Of a DNA stretch of 21,142 bases, positions 10,901-19,975 are shown piece after piece. The DNA is from Apostichopus californicus (lineage: Eukaryota > Echinodermata > Holothuroidea > Aspidochirotida > Stichopodidae). The number at the start of each line of letters is the position of its first letter. Position 1 is the first letter of the stretch. The notes below the pieces were generated by a model, which did not search any database, was not told the origin of the DNA, and worked only from the letters and a program-made list of their open reading frames with translations. The position numbers and the translations under genes were made by a program. Location of the stretch: NCBI GenBank assembly GCA_020650975.1, contig JAIPMN010000013.1, positions 1 through 21,142 on the forward strand, in the 5' to 3' direction.

Positions 10901-12066
10901 TTACGTGGTAAACTAAGACAAAGACATTTTTCATTTCCATCAAATCATGAAGGAAAATCTAGGAGGCCTTCCGCCAGTTCATCCATATGGTTGTTTAGTA
11001 AAATCACAGATATAGCCGGTCGTACATGTAGATGCTGAATTTCACTCGGGGTCATGATGTAGTATACTTGAGCATTTTGGTTTGTAAAAGTTTGCTATGC
11101 TATGATCATTTATTTAACCTTTTCTGACTTTATTTAGGTAGTAAATGATCTAGTATTTCTGAGCAAGTCTTCATTTTCTTTTTGCGGACATAATAACTAA
11201 AATTCCTTTTCCAGCCTTTCAAGAAGTCAAATTTCTCTTTTGTGCTTGTTTGGAATTAGTGGGATAGTGTAAATAAAGAAAATGAAAGGCAGAGATTGCA
11301 GGTTTATGAGGAGAAAGAGCTGCTCCTTTCAGAATAGTGTCCTGAAAAGATTAATCTTCTTTATCTTTGGCGGCTTCTGTTACTGTTTTGCAGCAGCAGC
11401 ACCATTGCTAGCTGAAATAATGTAAAAAATATTTCAGAGATTACATCAGCTCAGATTGTGTCATGATAGTCCCTTTTGGAAAATGGCCCACCCACAAAAA
11501 AAAACTTTCTTAAGAAAGGCCCTGGTATTTACGCACATCAAAGCTTCACTTATAACATTTGGACGATACATAATGTTTCTCGATGTTCCTCAACTTGCCT
11601 AGAGATTCTACCCAGGCTAGGAGTAAGTTATATACGTTTTTATGTTCTAGATAAAGTAAATGTGCCCAGACACCCAGTATAGTGTTTTTTAAATGTACTA
11701 ATGATACCATATATGTACATGTTGTAAACATCTGTACACGATGTTTCTAGTGTGCAATTTTAAGAATGCTTCAGTGTTTGGTTTAAGTTTAAATTTTATT
11801 TGTCATGATATTTTCATGTAATTTACTACTCAGAACGTACATTTAATAATAACCATTGTGGGTCTGATTTCTTTAAATGGCATGGAACTGAAGTCTTACC
11901 CTCTATACGTTTCACTTCTAGGTACCTCTTGGTCAAATGAGGCCGACACTGGTACGACAAGAGGTGTTGTTGCATTATCAGTAAAATAATCACCAGTCCA
12001 TTCCAGCAGTACGAGAAGGATACTCACCACAAACGCCATAAATAGTATCACACGAAAATGGTTCAT
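4074..12066 (-). CDS. NXPE-like: NXPE-family protein, complete four-exon gene (PC-esterase domain)
   Basis: Joining 12066-11900, 8960-8438, 5818-5649 and 4938-4074 gives 1,725 bases, 574 residues plus TGA. Phases match at all three junctions (2, 0, 2) and every intron is GT-AG, so the model is self-consistent. Seen in the protein: a hydrophobic anchor at about residues 6-22 after a short basic N-terminus, as in a type II membrane protein; an NXPE/neurexophilin-like beta domain at about 95-225 with YGGDFF (135-140), GTYLAYF (165-171) and HPVE (187-190); a cysteine-rich linker (234-257); and a PC-esterase domain from about 310 with FLGDSTIRQ (367-375, Ser371) and DNVH (Asp550, His553). N-X-S/T sequons at 31, 164, 206, 235 and 412 fit a lumenal protein. 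Length suits the family (about 550). Known family context: NXPE proteins are secretory-pathway proteins with an esterase/acyltransferase-like fold, and I recall human NXPE1 being linked to sialic-acid O-acetylation. The catalytic residues are intact, so activity is plausible; substrate is unknown. Upstream non-coding exons may exist, since TTTCTTAACACAG just before the ATG resembles an acceptor. Confidence 0.9.
4939..5648 (-). other. NXPE-like intron 3
   Basis: 710 bases from a consensus GTAAGT to a long pyrimidine tract ending CCTATTCCGTGCAG. No other feature seen; the open frame at 4924-5130 on the same strand overlaps the exon edge in a different frame. Confidence 0.8.
5649..5818 (-). CDS. 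NXPE-like exon 3: cysteine-rich linker
   Basis: 170 bases encoding PPFCNLSN, then GPWFCQRP and LTCDDW, residues 231-286 plus two bases. The acceptor is TTCTACAG|CC and the donor is AA|GTAAGT. Entry in phase 0 and exit in phase 2 match exons 2 and 4 exactly. The C...WFC..P...C pattern is what NXPE proteins carry between the beta domain and the esterase domain, so this fills the only missing part. Confidence 0.87.
6406..6449 (+). repeat. Dispersed 44-bp repeat, copy 1
   Basis: This stretch, from TACTATCTAAGCGGAGCGCC to CAGCGTAC, matches 7320-7363 at all but one position. It contains the small inverted repeat GCGCCA...TGGCGC. The following 100 bases are also related to those after copy 2, at lower similarity (ATCAACGGA...CACTTCTCGGG against ATCGACGGA...CACTTCCCGTT). 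Confidence 0.85.
7320..7363 (+). repeat. Dispersed 44-bp repeat, copy 2
   Basis: Same sequence as 6406-6449 with a single C-to-G difference near its end. It is preceded from about 7253 by CAAGGGCGTCCGCAGAAATG, a diverged version of the CAGGGGCGTATCCAGGATG that precedes copy 1. The two are therefore probably two insertions of one element family in the same orientation. Confidence 0.8.
8127..8243 (+). repeat. Long polypyrimidine tract
   Basis: About 115 bases almost entirely of T and C, broken mainly by ACTTTTGACC near 8157. In the NXPE-like transcript it is a purine-rich (GAAA/GAGG) stretch in intron 2, so it is not itself a splice acceptor for that gene. Such tracts can form triplex DNA. Open frames across it code for low-complexity Leu/Phe/Ser strings and are not genes. 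Confidence 0.85.
8438..8960 (-). CDS. NXPE-like exon 2: N-terminal beta domain
   Basis: 523 bases encoding residues 57-230, from ATC GTG TAT CCA to a final GAG, then donor GAG|GTGAGC. It carries the conserved NXPE block: TSPKFTIVNI, then PCDVLIV, YGGDFF, NGTYLAYF and IHPVE. The pattern of a Tyr/Gly-rich strand, an NGTY turn and HPxE is characteristic of the family. The frame stays open past the donor to a stop near 8408, but those residues lie in the intron. Confidence 0.9.
9441..10790. repeat. 32/33-bp intronic satellite, 41 monomers plus a partial one
   Basis: Every monomer carries AAATCATCTGGGCAATGTTA or a close variant. Heads come in two length classes: GATGTAACA or GATGTAAGA (33 bp, 29 monomers) and GTATAACA or GTATAATGA (32 bp, 12 monomers). 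That sum, 1,341 bases, takes 9441 exactly to the last partial unit at 10782. The classes are mixed without a fixed higher-order order. On the minus strand the 33-bp type reads as LFNIAQMICYI repeats, but each 32-bp unit shifts the frame, so it is not coding. It lies within intron 1. Confidence 0.97.
10050..10059. other. Assembly gap of 10 N inside the satellite
   Basis: Ten undetermined bases replace what would be GCAATGTTAA in a standard monomer, so the repeat register is unbroken across the gap. The true array length is uncertain, because whole monomers could have been collapsed here. Confidence 0.95.
11900..12066 (-). CDS. NXPE-like exon 1: start codon and membrane anchor
   Basis: This exon encodes MNHFRVILFMAFVVSILL and onward, 55 codons plus two bases (GG). 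The segment is too short to stand out as an open frame. The hydrophobic stretch at residues 6-22 followed by acidic residues fits a signal anchor. A at -3 gives a fair start context. The donor is AGAGG|GTAAGA. Joining to the acceptor at 8960 completes a Gly codon and keeps the frame. The start choice rests on this being the first ATG before the anchor. Confidence 0.83.
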
Positions 12067-13722
12067 TATGCAGGGTAAGCTGTGTTAAGAAAGCTTATGA
12101 AATTTAATATCCTATACATTAATATTAAAGTACGTAACCGTTGTTGTAGTCGAGTCAAGAAGATCTTTGAGCCCGTTTCTATTTCTATGAAATTTGATCT
12201 TTCTTTATCGTCACAGCTTGGATATGTTCTCCAAATTTGGACCTTATTCAATGTTAATTAACTCTCTGTTTTTCAACTTTTGACCATTTGGTATCAAACT
12301 TGAATTATTTACTGAAAGTTCAGCACTTATGTCATGTAGTTTTCTCTCGATTCTTGTTGATACAAAAGTAAAAATGTCTACTATTTTTTTCTGAACAAGG
12401 TTAACTATTTCATTCTCAACGTTTCTGCTATATATTCAGAGTTATGACCTTGAAAAAGGGCCAAGAAAGGCAATTTTTAAGTGCACATCACATGTCAATT
12501 GGTGGCTAGAGAACACCCCCCCCCCCGAAAAAAAGACACTACCATGTAATTCTTCCTCGGTGGACCGAATTTTAATTATGGATATTTTACTTGAAATTCA
12601 AAATTGTGAACTGTGCACTGGTATTGGCTGGGATGGCAGTGCCCCCAGAAGCTGCAGCAATTGATATATATTTCTTTTAGCATTATATTACCCAAATTAG
12701 GGAATTTTTGGATACCTAGTCTACTGGCTGGGGTTGGGGGAGTGAGGCAGCGTCCTGAATGGAGGGTGAAAGGCCCCACCACTGCTCGTATTGCAAACTA
12801 TTTTCACATCCTTTTATTTAACCCCTCATACCCCCCCCCCTCCCCAATTTGAATTCGGTCCGCCTTATGTTGGATACATTCAGTAGGGCCTATACATACT
12901 TTTCACGAGTGTTAACTCATATTATCAATTATTGAATTCGATATTTGTTGATCATAATCTTAGCAACTTTTTTTCTTCAAATTCAGTGACTTTTGCGGAA
13001 TATTTGGGAGGGCATTTCACTGATACAAATGAACATATATTAACTGAGCTCTGCATGTACGTGTGTTTTTTAACTTGTCAGCGAAAGGGCATTTTCCATT
13101 ACATTCTTTCTTAAGCAAAAGCAATTGTTACTTCAAAACAATGAAAATCGTGTACTTTTCATTACCAGAAAGGGGCACTTCTTTTTATGACAGATTTATT
13201 TTGAAGTTCATCATAAAACTGGAGGGGGTCCCCCACCACCTAAGTACGGCCCCGCTGTTTCATTGTATAAGACTGGACGGTTTTTAATCACTTGTGTCAT
13301 ATAACATAACGATATTGTATTCTACGGTAATGTAATAGACCTACGTCAATTGTTCTTATTGAAACGCTTACATTGAGTCACCATGCATGATTTCATTATG
13401 TTCTCATTAAGTGTAAGATATTTGTGATGTAAACAGCACGTGGAATCGCTGAATAAATGATAACAACCCAAAAGTACAAGTAATCTACTGAAATTAAATA
13501 CTTAAAATTACTTGAAAGCAGAGTATCAAAATTACTTCTTACCATGAGATTCTAGGGATTACGAGAAATGAATTCCTTGAAACTTTCACAGCGTTGACAA
13601 TAAAACTTTACAATGACAATAATGATATTGCAATCAGTGTATGTTGAACCACGTTAACGTCTGTACAAATGCCTGTATACAAATATTCAACGTTGAAAAA
13701 GAGGAAGATGTTAATTTATTGG
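12067..13722. other. Region upstream of the NXPE-like start, no gene seen
   Basis: It should contain the promoter and any non-coding first exon of the NXPE-like gene, but no convincing core promoter could be picked out. C-runs occur at 12516-12525 and 12831-12841. The open frames at 12066-12251, 12576-12852 and 12932-13287 have no recognisable domain. CCCCC-flanked segments at 12600-12860 may be old transposon pieces. Confidence 0.4.
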
Positions 13723-13844
13723 TGCAGATATGTAAGTGGTGTGTTCCGATGTATTTAACGTTTGCCTGTGTAAGATATGTAAGTGGTATGTGAGTGGTAT
13801 GCAGATATGTAAGTGGTGTGTTCCGATGTATTTAACGTTTGCCT
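13723..13844. repeat. 45-bp direct repeat, period 77
   Basis: A stretch starting TGCAGATATGTAAGTGGTGT and ending TTAACGTTTGCCT occurs at 13723-13767 and again at 13800-13844, apparently identical. Between them is a partial third copy (AGATATGTAAGTGGTATG) and a duplicated GTGGTATG. Confidence 0.92.
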
Positions 13845-14106
13845 TCTAATTTGTTGGCTTCCGAAATGTTTTCTGAAGTCTCAATTGATGTCGAGAGCAT
13901 GGAAATAAATATTGTTTATATTGTTTTTATAATGATTCCTTTCTTCCGCTTTGTTGTCGTATAGCATCTTTGAATGTGACGGGCGTGGCATAGTTACAAC
14001 TATCTGTGCGATACACAATGGATTTCAAGAACAAATTTCGACATAAAAATTCCACTTTAGGATTTTTGGTTTTAATGATAATCGTAACCTATGCATTCAT
14101 GCATGC

Positions 14107-14120
14107 GTGTGTGTGTGTGT
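14107..14120 (+). repeat. (GT)7 microsatellite
   Basis: Seven GT units preceded by ATGCATTCATGCATGC, just before the 145-bp repeat block. Confidence 0.9.
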
Positions 14121-14229
14121 GACGCCAAGCTTGTAAGCACGATATCTCAAGAAGGGGAACTTGGACCAATCTAATATTTAGTGTATATGAGAACCACATT
14201 CAGTAGAAGAACTGTATTGTTTTTTGGGG

Positions 14230-14242
14230 AGGTCAAAGGTCA
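14230..14242 (+). promoter_or_regulatory. Perfect DR1 nuclear-receptor-type site in repeat unit 1
   Basis: AGGTCA-A-AGGTCA, two perfect half-sites spaced by one base, the element bound by HNF4, RXR and COUP-TF type receptors. It occurs inside a repeat, so function is not implied. Confidence 0.5.
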
Positions 14243-14658
14243 TATGGGATCACCAGGGGTCAAATAGTGAAAACCTTCTAAACACGATATCTCAAGGAGG
14301 TAAGCTTGGACCAATCTCATATTTCGAGAGTAGGAGGACCACATTTAGGAGCAAAAGCCTATAGTTGTTTTGTGGAGATCAAATGTCATTTAGGGTAACC
14401 AGGTGTCAAATTGAACAAACCTTGTAAACACGATATCTCAAGAAGAAAGGCTTGGATCAATCTTGCATTTCGTGTGAAGGAGTACCAAATTAAGTTCAAG
14501 ATCTCTATTGTTTTTGGTGGAGGTCTCCAAGTCCATGTGGGGTCACTAGAGGTCAAAATGTGAAAACCTTATAAACACGATAACTCAAGAAGGGAAGGTT
14601 AGACGAATCTCATATTTAGTATGTATAGTTGGTACACGTTCCGTAAAAGATTTGATTG

Positions 14659-14671
14659 AGGTCAAAGGTCA
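14659..14671 (+). promoter_or_regulatory. Perfect DR1 nuclear-receptor-type site in repeat unit 4
   Basis: The same AGGTCAAAGGTCA at the equivalent place in a later unit. Units 2 and 3 have degenerate versions (GATCAAATGTCA, GGTCTCCAAGTCC). Confidence 0.5.
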
Positions 14672-15236
14672 GTTTAAGTCACCAGACGACAAATTGTGGA
14701 AACCTTATTTATAAGCTACCGTATCTCCAGCAGACCAGCATATCAGATAGCATGTGCGTTGCGCCTCATACGAATAGGAGGCTATTGGCAATTGGAAATG
14801 AGCTTATGGGCATCCGTAGAATCTAAAACTCAAAACTCGAACATATTTGCATTGGCTTTAACATGCCGCTCGGAAGCCTTTCTTGGCGTGCAAAAAGGTG
14901 TACTTTGTAGTACAGAGGTTCTATTGGACGTTTTCCGTCGTATTTATTTCAGGTTGGCTGTATAGTTTCGTTGTGACCAGGCAACGTTTATGAAACTTAA
15001 CAGTTCGTCTACGTAGATTTTTTACTATGACCAATCTCAACGCGAAACAATTGTGTAAAACGGTCTTAGTTTGGCAGTGAGTTCACGAGCTTTTGTCTGG
15101 ATCGGCTGTTGATCTCAATTTGTGTAGTCTCTTCCACCAGTTTCAGCATAGCTAGGCCTTAAAAGTAACGCTCGACTTTCGACAGGTTTATGATTATGGG
15201 AAAACTTGAACAAACTTGGTTAGGACCTGTGAGCAT

Positions 15237-15254
15237 TACAGTAGGCCTACTGTA
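15237..15254. repeat. 18-bp perfect palindrome
   Basis: TACAGTAGGCCTACTGTA equals its own reverse complement, centred on an AGGCCT core. Confidence 0.93.
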
Positions 15255-15380
15255 GTTGCTTATTTATGATTCTGCGACTTGTTTTACTTTTTTCAACACT
15301 TACTTATGGTGGGAAAAGTTTAATTTCATACTGCAAATAAACATGACTTTCCAATGCGTAATTTCGTAGCACCATGTATC

Positions 15381-15404
15381 TGCCTAACTGCCTAACTGCC
15401 TAAC
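15381..15404 (+). repeat. Three TGCCTAAC units
   Basis: A perfect 8-bp unit three times in tandem. It is unrelated in sequence to the telomeric octamers. Confidence 0.9.
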
Positions 15405-15549
15405 CTTTGTTCATAGAAAGTATTGATGTTGCAGATCTGTACTTTGGAGACTTGAACAACAATCATAGGCTTACTGGCGAGTGAAATTTGGCAAGTAGAT
15501 GTTTAGTCACGGTCGCCAAATAGCAAGTACTTTCAAAAATATTTGTCGA

Positions 15550-15830
15550 GGCCTGAAAATCTTGAAAACATAATTTCTCATGGTAGAAATCATGGATTCT
15601 TTTCAGTGCATGGTATATGGATTTGCCATATTGAGTACAAGAATCATATTGCTTGTGAGGTCAAATCTTCTATAGATCACCAGAGGTCAAACACTGAAAA
15701 AACTTTTTCATGATATCTAACTATGAAATCGTGGATACCTCTAATACTTGGTGTGTGGATTCATATCATTGAGTACAAGACCCCAATTGTTTGGGTGGAG
15801 GTGTGTATTGTCACGTACAGTAGACTGACC
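15550..15830. repeat. Two further, strongly diverged units of the 145-bp family
   Basis: The order of words matches the block at 14128-14727: CTTGAAAACATAATTTCTCA, then CATGGATTCTTTTCAGTG, ATTGAGTACAAGA, GAGGTCAAATC, ATCACCAGAGGTCAAA, and then again from TTTTTCATGATATCTAAC to GAGTACAAGACCCCAATTGT. Similarity is too low for a clean alignment by eye. Confidence 0.65.
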
Positions 15831-16172
15831 TGTGTATATCATGCCATAGTGTTATTGTAACAGCTTGTTCTAGTTTTAAGTCTAGTGCATTGAAGTCATC
15901 GAAACCTCAATGCATTTTGCATTATGATTTTCTTTCTTTTTTCTTGGGAGAGAAAGGATAGTCTGTTGCTTTTGTTGCAGTCTGTGAAATTCCTTGTGGA
16001 CATTTTCTGTGATTTCTCGATAGTCAAATTGTTTCAACTTTTTTTGTACACATTTTATTTCATTTTATTCTTTCTAGTACCTTTTTACGGGAGGGGTGAG
16101 GGAACATGGGTGGGGAGGGGAGACATGGCTGCAAATAGGGATGTATATGATCGGAAATTTAACAGCTATATA
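15831..16172. other. T-rich stretch, no supported gene
   Basis: An open frame at 15924-16208 is rich in Phe and Leu because the DNA is T-rich. It resembles a membrane segment but has no homology, splice or promoter support. Confidence 0.4.
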
Positions 16173-16222
16173 TTATTTTTAATGCAGAGCTTGCCACTTC
16201 CGAAGTAAGAAGACGAGTGGTT

Positions 16223-16251
16223 GGGGGTGGGGGGGGGGGTGGGGTTGGGGG
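16223..16251 (+). other. Strong G-quadruplex motif
   Basis: Runs of 5, 11, 4 and 5 guanines separated by T, T and TT. This exceeds the usual four-runs-of-three requirement with very short loops. Structure is predicted, not shown. Confidence 0.75.
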
Positions 16252-16384
16252 CTAAAACTAGTGTTGAATTTGATTGGAAAGTTCCCGGCTATATCATTTT
16301 ATAATGCAGAGGCTTCAAGTAGCGTTAGAACTGGTTTGAAATGTTTATATTTCACCGTGACAACCTTCATGCATGGAGGGACTA

Positions 16385-16546
16385 TAGTGATTATAGGGCT
16401 ATTTGCTGTGTATATGTTGTGGTAACGTATATCTATATAGTGATTATAGGGCTATTTGCTGTGTATATGTTGCGGTAACGTATATCTATATAGTGATTAT
16501 AGGGCTATTTGCTGTGTATATGTTGTGGTAACGTATACATCTATAT
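16385..16546. repeat. 53-bp tandem repeat, three copies
   Basis: TAGTGATTATAGGGCTATTT begins at 16385, 16438 and 16491. The copies differ at single bases (TTGTGG or TTGCGG), and the last ends TACATCTATATGAG. Confidence 0.94.
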
Positions 16547-16740
16547 GAGTTTATATTACAGAGCTTGCCAAGACCAAGTAGGTAAGCTGGAAAGTGCAAG
16601 GGATGGTGTGGGGGGGGGGGGATTGCAGCGTACTACAGATTGGTAAAATTGGTTGAAAATGTTCCTACTTAACTGTCGTAACCCTGATTGGGACTAGTGG
16701 TTATACATCTATGCTTTTACATTACATAGCTGTTGCGATG

Positions 16741-19281
16741 GGGAGGGATTCTTGTGGGCTAGGGAGGAGCTTGGGGTATAAGGAGGGAAGATGACAACCT
16801 GGTAGTAGATATGATTGAGGGGAGGGGAATGAACGGGATTTTAATGTTTGTATTAGAAATTTGAAGTCAAAGCAATTTGTTGCTCATTATTTGTGTATTG
16901 TTTGTACAAGGTTTAATTTATGTGCAAACTAGATAGACTTTTATTAGACCCTTGTTCCAGTTACAGCAACACATGAGGTGTCAAAGATGATGTGGATGCA
17001 CAAAAGCCTCTACTTATCACTCCAGAAGAGCCCTTGACCAGCATGGAGACCATGACTTTGATATAAACCCTAAATTTGGTAGACTGTAAAATTTTATAAT
17101 TGATTCAAGAAAGAAAATTTAACAAAAAATCAGTCATATCCCTCACATTCAAATATGAAATTATATTTTACTTATAAACTTACATGTCTTGAACTCATCA
17201 AGCTATCAAAAGTCCAGAAGATTTCATCAAAATCATTTCAAATGGGCAAAACAAACTACAGGGCATCTAGAAAGACCTCATTTGCATATTTGCTTACATT
17301 ATTAGCTCAATTATACAAAAAAAAACTCATTTCAATACCTTTCCAATAATGCATAGGTTCCTATTGCCAGAAGTGACTGGATTTTTAATAATTAAAATTT
17401 GTAAATAATTTCCCCATGGACATTTGATTGGTTGGGAGTTTAAGGGACACACTAACTGGGAGCTTCCTCCTCAGCCATGTATGGACCCCAGTGGAGCAAT
17501 TTGTCTAAAAAATTGGCCAAAATTAATTGGCGAAGCAGGTACGTCGAAATTTTTCAATTTTCAAATTCCTTTTCTTACCAATGTTTGCTGTGTTTGTAGA
17601 TAATCTGAAAATTTTGCTCACAAAATATTGCTCACAATTTCGGCATATTTTGATACAAACATACAACTTCATAGGCTCACATAAACTGCCACATAAACTG
17701 ACAAATGTTCTCAATAGGAGCGGAAATGAACGTCAACAAAATCTGTCCATTTAATATTACTTACGAAAATTGCGATCTCAAACAAGGAGGCAAGAACATA
17801 TACAACTCAAATTGACTTTTACTGAATATAATTTCTGAATGACGTCTATAACTCCAACATTATATTGACTTGAAGCTGATGTGAAAATGATGATGGGCCC
17901 TTGGATCCCACAGGCGGCGATCATGCTTAGCGATCAACGCTAGCGCCTTTGGGTCAGCGTAGACATGATTTGCATACTATATACCACCTTCTCCTAAATG
18001 CGTACTCTCAAATGACGACGCCTCTGATTCAGAGATCCTTGCATCACAATTGAGAATGTGATATTTAATTGATACTCTAACAGAAGAATGAACTTCCTCA
18101 AACCTGATACATATATGAAAAGAGTAATTTGTGAACAGTTTGTTTCTTCTTTCGACTTTGCGACTTTTCGTTTTCAAATTTCTGCGTTGGGCTTTATTTT
18201 TTTTTTCTCGAAATTTTTCGACATAAATAAAAGTTGAATTGGTAGAACACGTGAAAATTTATTTATCCATTCCTAAGTTTCGACTGTTGAATTTGAAAAT
18301 GTTAACTATTTTATGTCAAAATAAACACCATATTTGCAACATTACTAGGACCTGAAAAAATATTTCATTCCAATACGGAGATCAGCATTTCACAACCACA
18401 TGACTAGTCTTTCCCGGTATCATGTACATATGTATATCTATATGTACTATAATCATGTGAGTGAAGGTTCCATTATTTATTGTCCCCCTCCCCTCCCCCC
18501 CCCCTTTCACATCAAATTCTTAAAAAAAAAAATTAAGATAAATTAAGAACATTGGTATGACCTTCAAGAACCCACCCTCCACTAATTGGAAATGTTTATA
18601 ATTACTGCGGGGAGTTTACTCTTTATTTGAAATTAATTAACTAATTTTCATTATTGAATGAGTTTAAAAAACTATACCGTCACAATAAAGGCACACAAAT
18701 TGCTGGCGAACATACGGCACTTGATTAAATAAAAAACCAACTATAGTCGACACATTCAAACATCACTTTCAAAACGATACTGCAGCGCATGTCTAACTCA
18801 AAAGTTAAACCATATGCTGTATTCATTTGCATATCACGGCTCCCGCTTTTAAACCGCTTACATGATTCGGAAACTAGCAGACGCTCAGTTGAAGTCTTAT
18901 CCAAGTGATGATAGTTATTGAACACCGGCTTAATCAAATCTACTCTTTTCGAGAAGTGTTCAGAGGGTTACGAGGCAGGTGCATAATATTGTTGCACCCA
19001 TTCTTGCTCTCGGTACAGCCACTTAACGTCCCCATCCGACATAAGAGTAGTAATCTCAGATTCACACAACTTGTTGAAGTTGAGTTGAAGGCAACCCATT
19101 CAACATCACTGCAGTGCAGCTATGGTGAACGAGGTTGTTTCAAACCTTTGAAAGAAACCCAGTGGGCCCAGTTTCCAGTTCGAAAATCAAGAAATGCAAA
19201 ATCCACGGAAGACTCCGTCACTCCGCCCAACAACACTGCAAATAAGCCATCTTGAATAGCTCAAGAGAGTTTGGTTCTTGG
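16741..19281. other. Long stretch without a recognisable gene
   Basis: AT-rich. The longest open frame on plus is 18905-19255 (116 codons from MMIVIEHRLN); it has no domain I recognise and no splice or promoter evidence. Others (17155-17349, 17527-17754, 17977-18177) are short. A C-run lies at 18492-18504. Octamer words ATTTGCAT occur at 17280, 17968 and 18825, the middle one two bases before TATATA. Confidence 0.4.
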
Positions 19282-19322
19282 CAGGGACGTAGCCAGGGGG
19301 AGCAGGGGAGCAACTGCTCCCC
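19282..19322 (+). mobile_element. Transposon-head motif with adjacent hairpin, copy A
   Basis: CAGGGACGTAGCCAGG begins at 19282. Eight bases on lies the inverted repeat GGGGAGCA-AC-TGCTCCCC (19305-19322), then a T-rich stretch. CAGGG-CGTA-CCAG heads of this kind are common at the ends of non-autonomous DNA transposons in invertebrates. The far end was not found, so the element limits are unknown. Confidence 0.5.
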
Positions 19323-19975
19323 CCTTTCAGTGTCGAATTTTTTTATTAAAAACTGTCGTTTTTTAGCATGGTATTTTGGCAGTGCTCTTTTGATCTTGAA
19401 TACTCGTCAGCTCCGTTAACTGGTTGATAATCGTAGTAACATTCAGGCCTACTGATTCAGCTAATTACTTAGTTTGGCAGATGCAACTAGCTAAATTTAG
19501 CCTATAGCATATTACAAGCCTACAGTTGGCCACTGCGTAATAAAATACATATTGCCTTCCTAACCGCACTATATGGAATGTCACGAACCGAATGCACAAC
19601 AACGTCGACAACGTTCGTTCTCATCCTTTTTATGATTCGTCCTAAGTTGTTGCACGAACAGCATGTTATGAAGCTAAGCTAGCAATCGTACGTGATACGC
19701 ACTTCCTATAAATAATTATTACACTGTTAATATACACTGCGATAACGATATTTGTTTTTAGACCACTGCATATCTGGCTATGTTACAAAATATGAAAGTT
19801 TATATTGTCCATCAGTTAAGTTCTTCAAATGTATTAAAGTCCAGACATTGGACAATAAACAAGAATCATCCTACTGGAAAAATTGTAAAAGAGCACTATG
19901 TTTGTCTTTCTGATATATTATGTAAAAGAATTCAAACAGGAAACAAAATCTGCTGATAATATGATATCATATGAT
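19323..19975. other. No gene seen
   Basis: AT-rich DNA between two transposon heads in the same orientation. It could be the body of the element that begins at 19282. No open frame of note. Confidence 0.4.

Larger units (their letters stand above)
8961..11899 (-). other. NXPE-like intron 1
   Basis: 2,939 bases from GTAAGA to a TTCTTATCATGATGTTCAG acceptor. Its main content is the 32/33-bp satellite at 9441-10790. The stretches 9001-9440 and 10791-11899 contain no recognised gene; the open frame at 10823-11038 has no domain. Confidence 0.8.
14128..14727. repeat. Diverged ~145-bp tandem repeat, four units and a remnant
   Basis: CACGATATCTCAAG or its close variant recurs at 14138, 14283, 14429 and 14576, with a degenerate trace near 14717, so periods are 145-147 bp. 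Units share the order CACGATATCTCAAGAAG, then CTTGGACCAATCTCATATTT, then ATTGTTTTTTGG, then GAGGTCAAAGGTCA, then TCACCAG and GGTCAAAT. The open frame starting at 14696 runs out of its end and has no domain. I recognise the style as an invertebrate dispersed repeat but cannot name it. Confidence 0.88.
14728..15549. other. No gene seen; two small repeats
   Basis: It contains an 18-bp perfect palindrome at 15237-15254 and three TGCCTAAC units at 15381-15404. The open frame ending at 14965 is unrecognised. TAGGCCTA-like words recur here and further right. Confidence 0.45.
16173..16740. repeat. Degenerate repeat region with G-runs
   Basis: TTAATGCAGAGCTTGCCACT (near 16180), TATAATGCAGAGGCTTCAAG (near 16300), ATATTACAGAGCTTGCCAAG (near 16553) and ACATTACATAGCTGTTG (near 16720) look like diverged copies. 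Two or three of them are followed by G-rich runs (16223-16251, 16607-16621, 16738-16790). Confidence 0.6.

Noticed and set aside
14973-14990. RFX X-box-like GTTGTGACCAGGCAAC
   Set aside because: The half-sites are spaced two bases too far apart for the usual X-box, and no gene start lies nearby.
15924-16208. Hydrophobic 94-residue open frame as a membrane protein
   Set aside because: The Phe/Leu richness follows from T-rich DNA, and the frame runs into G-rich repeat sequence.
18905-19255. 116-residue plus-strand open frame as a gene
   Set aside because: No recognisable domain, no splice or promoter signals, and its composition is like other chance frames nearby; kept only as a mention.
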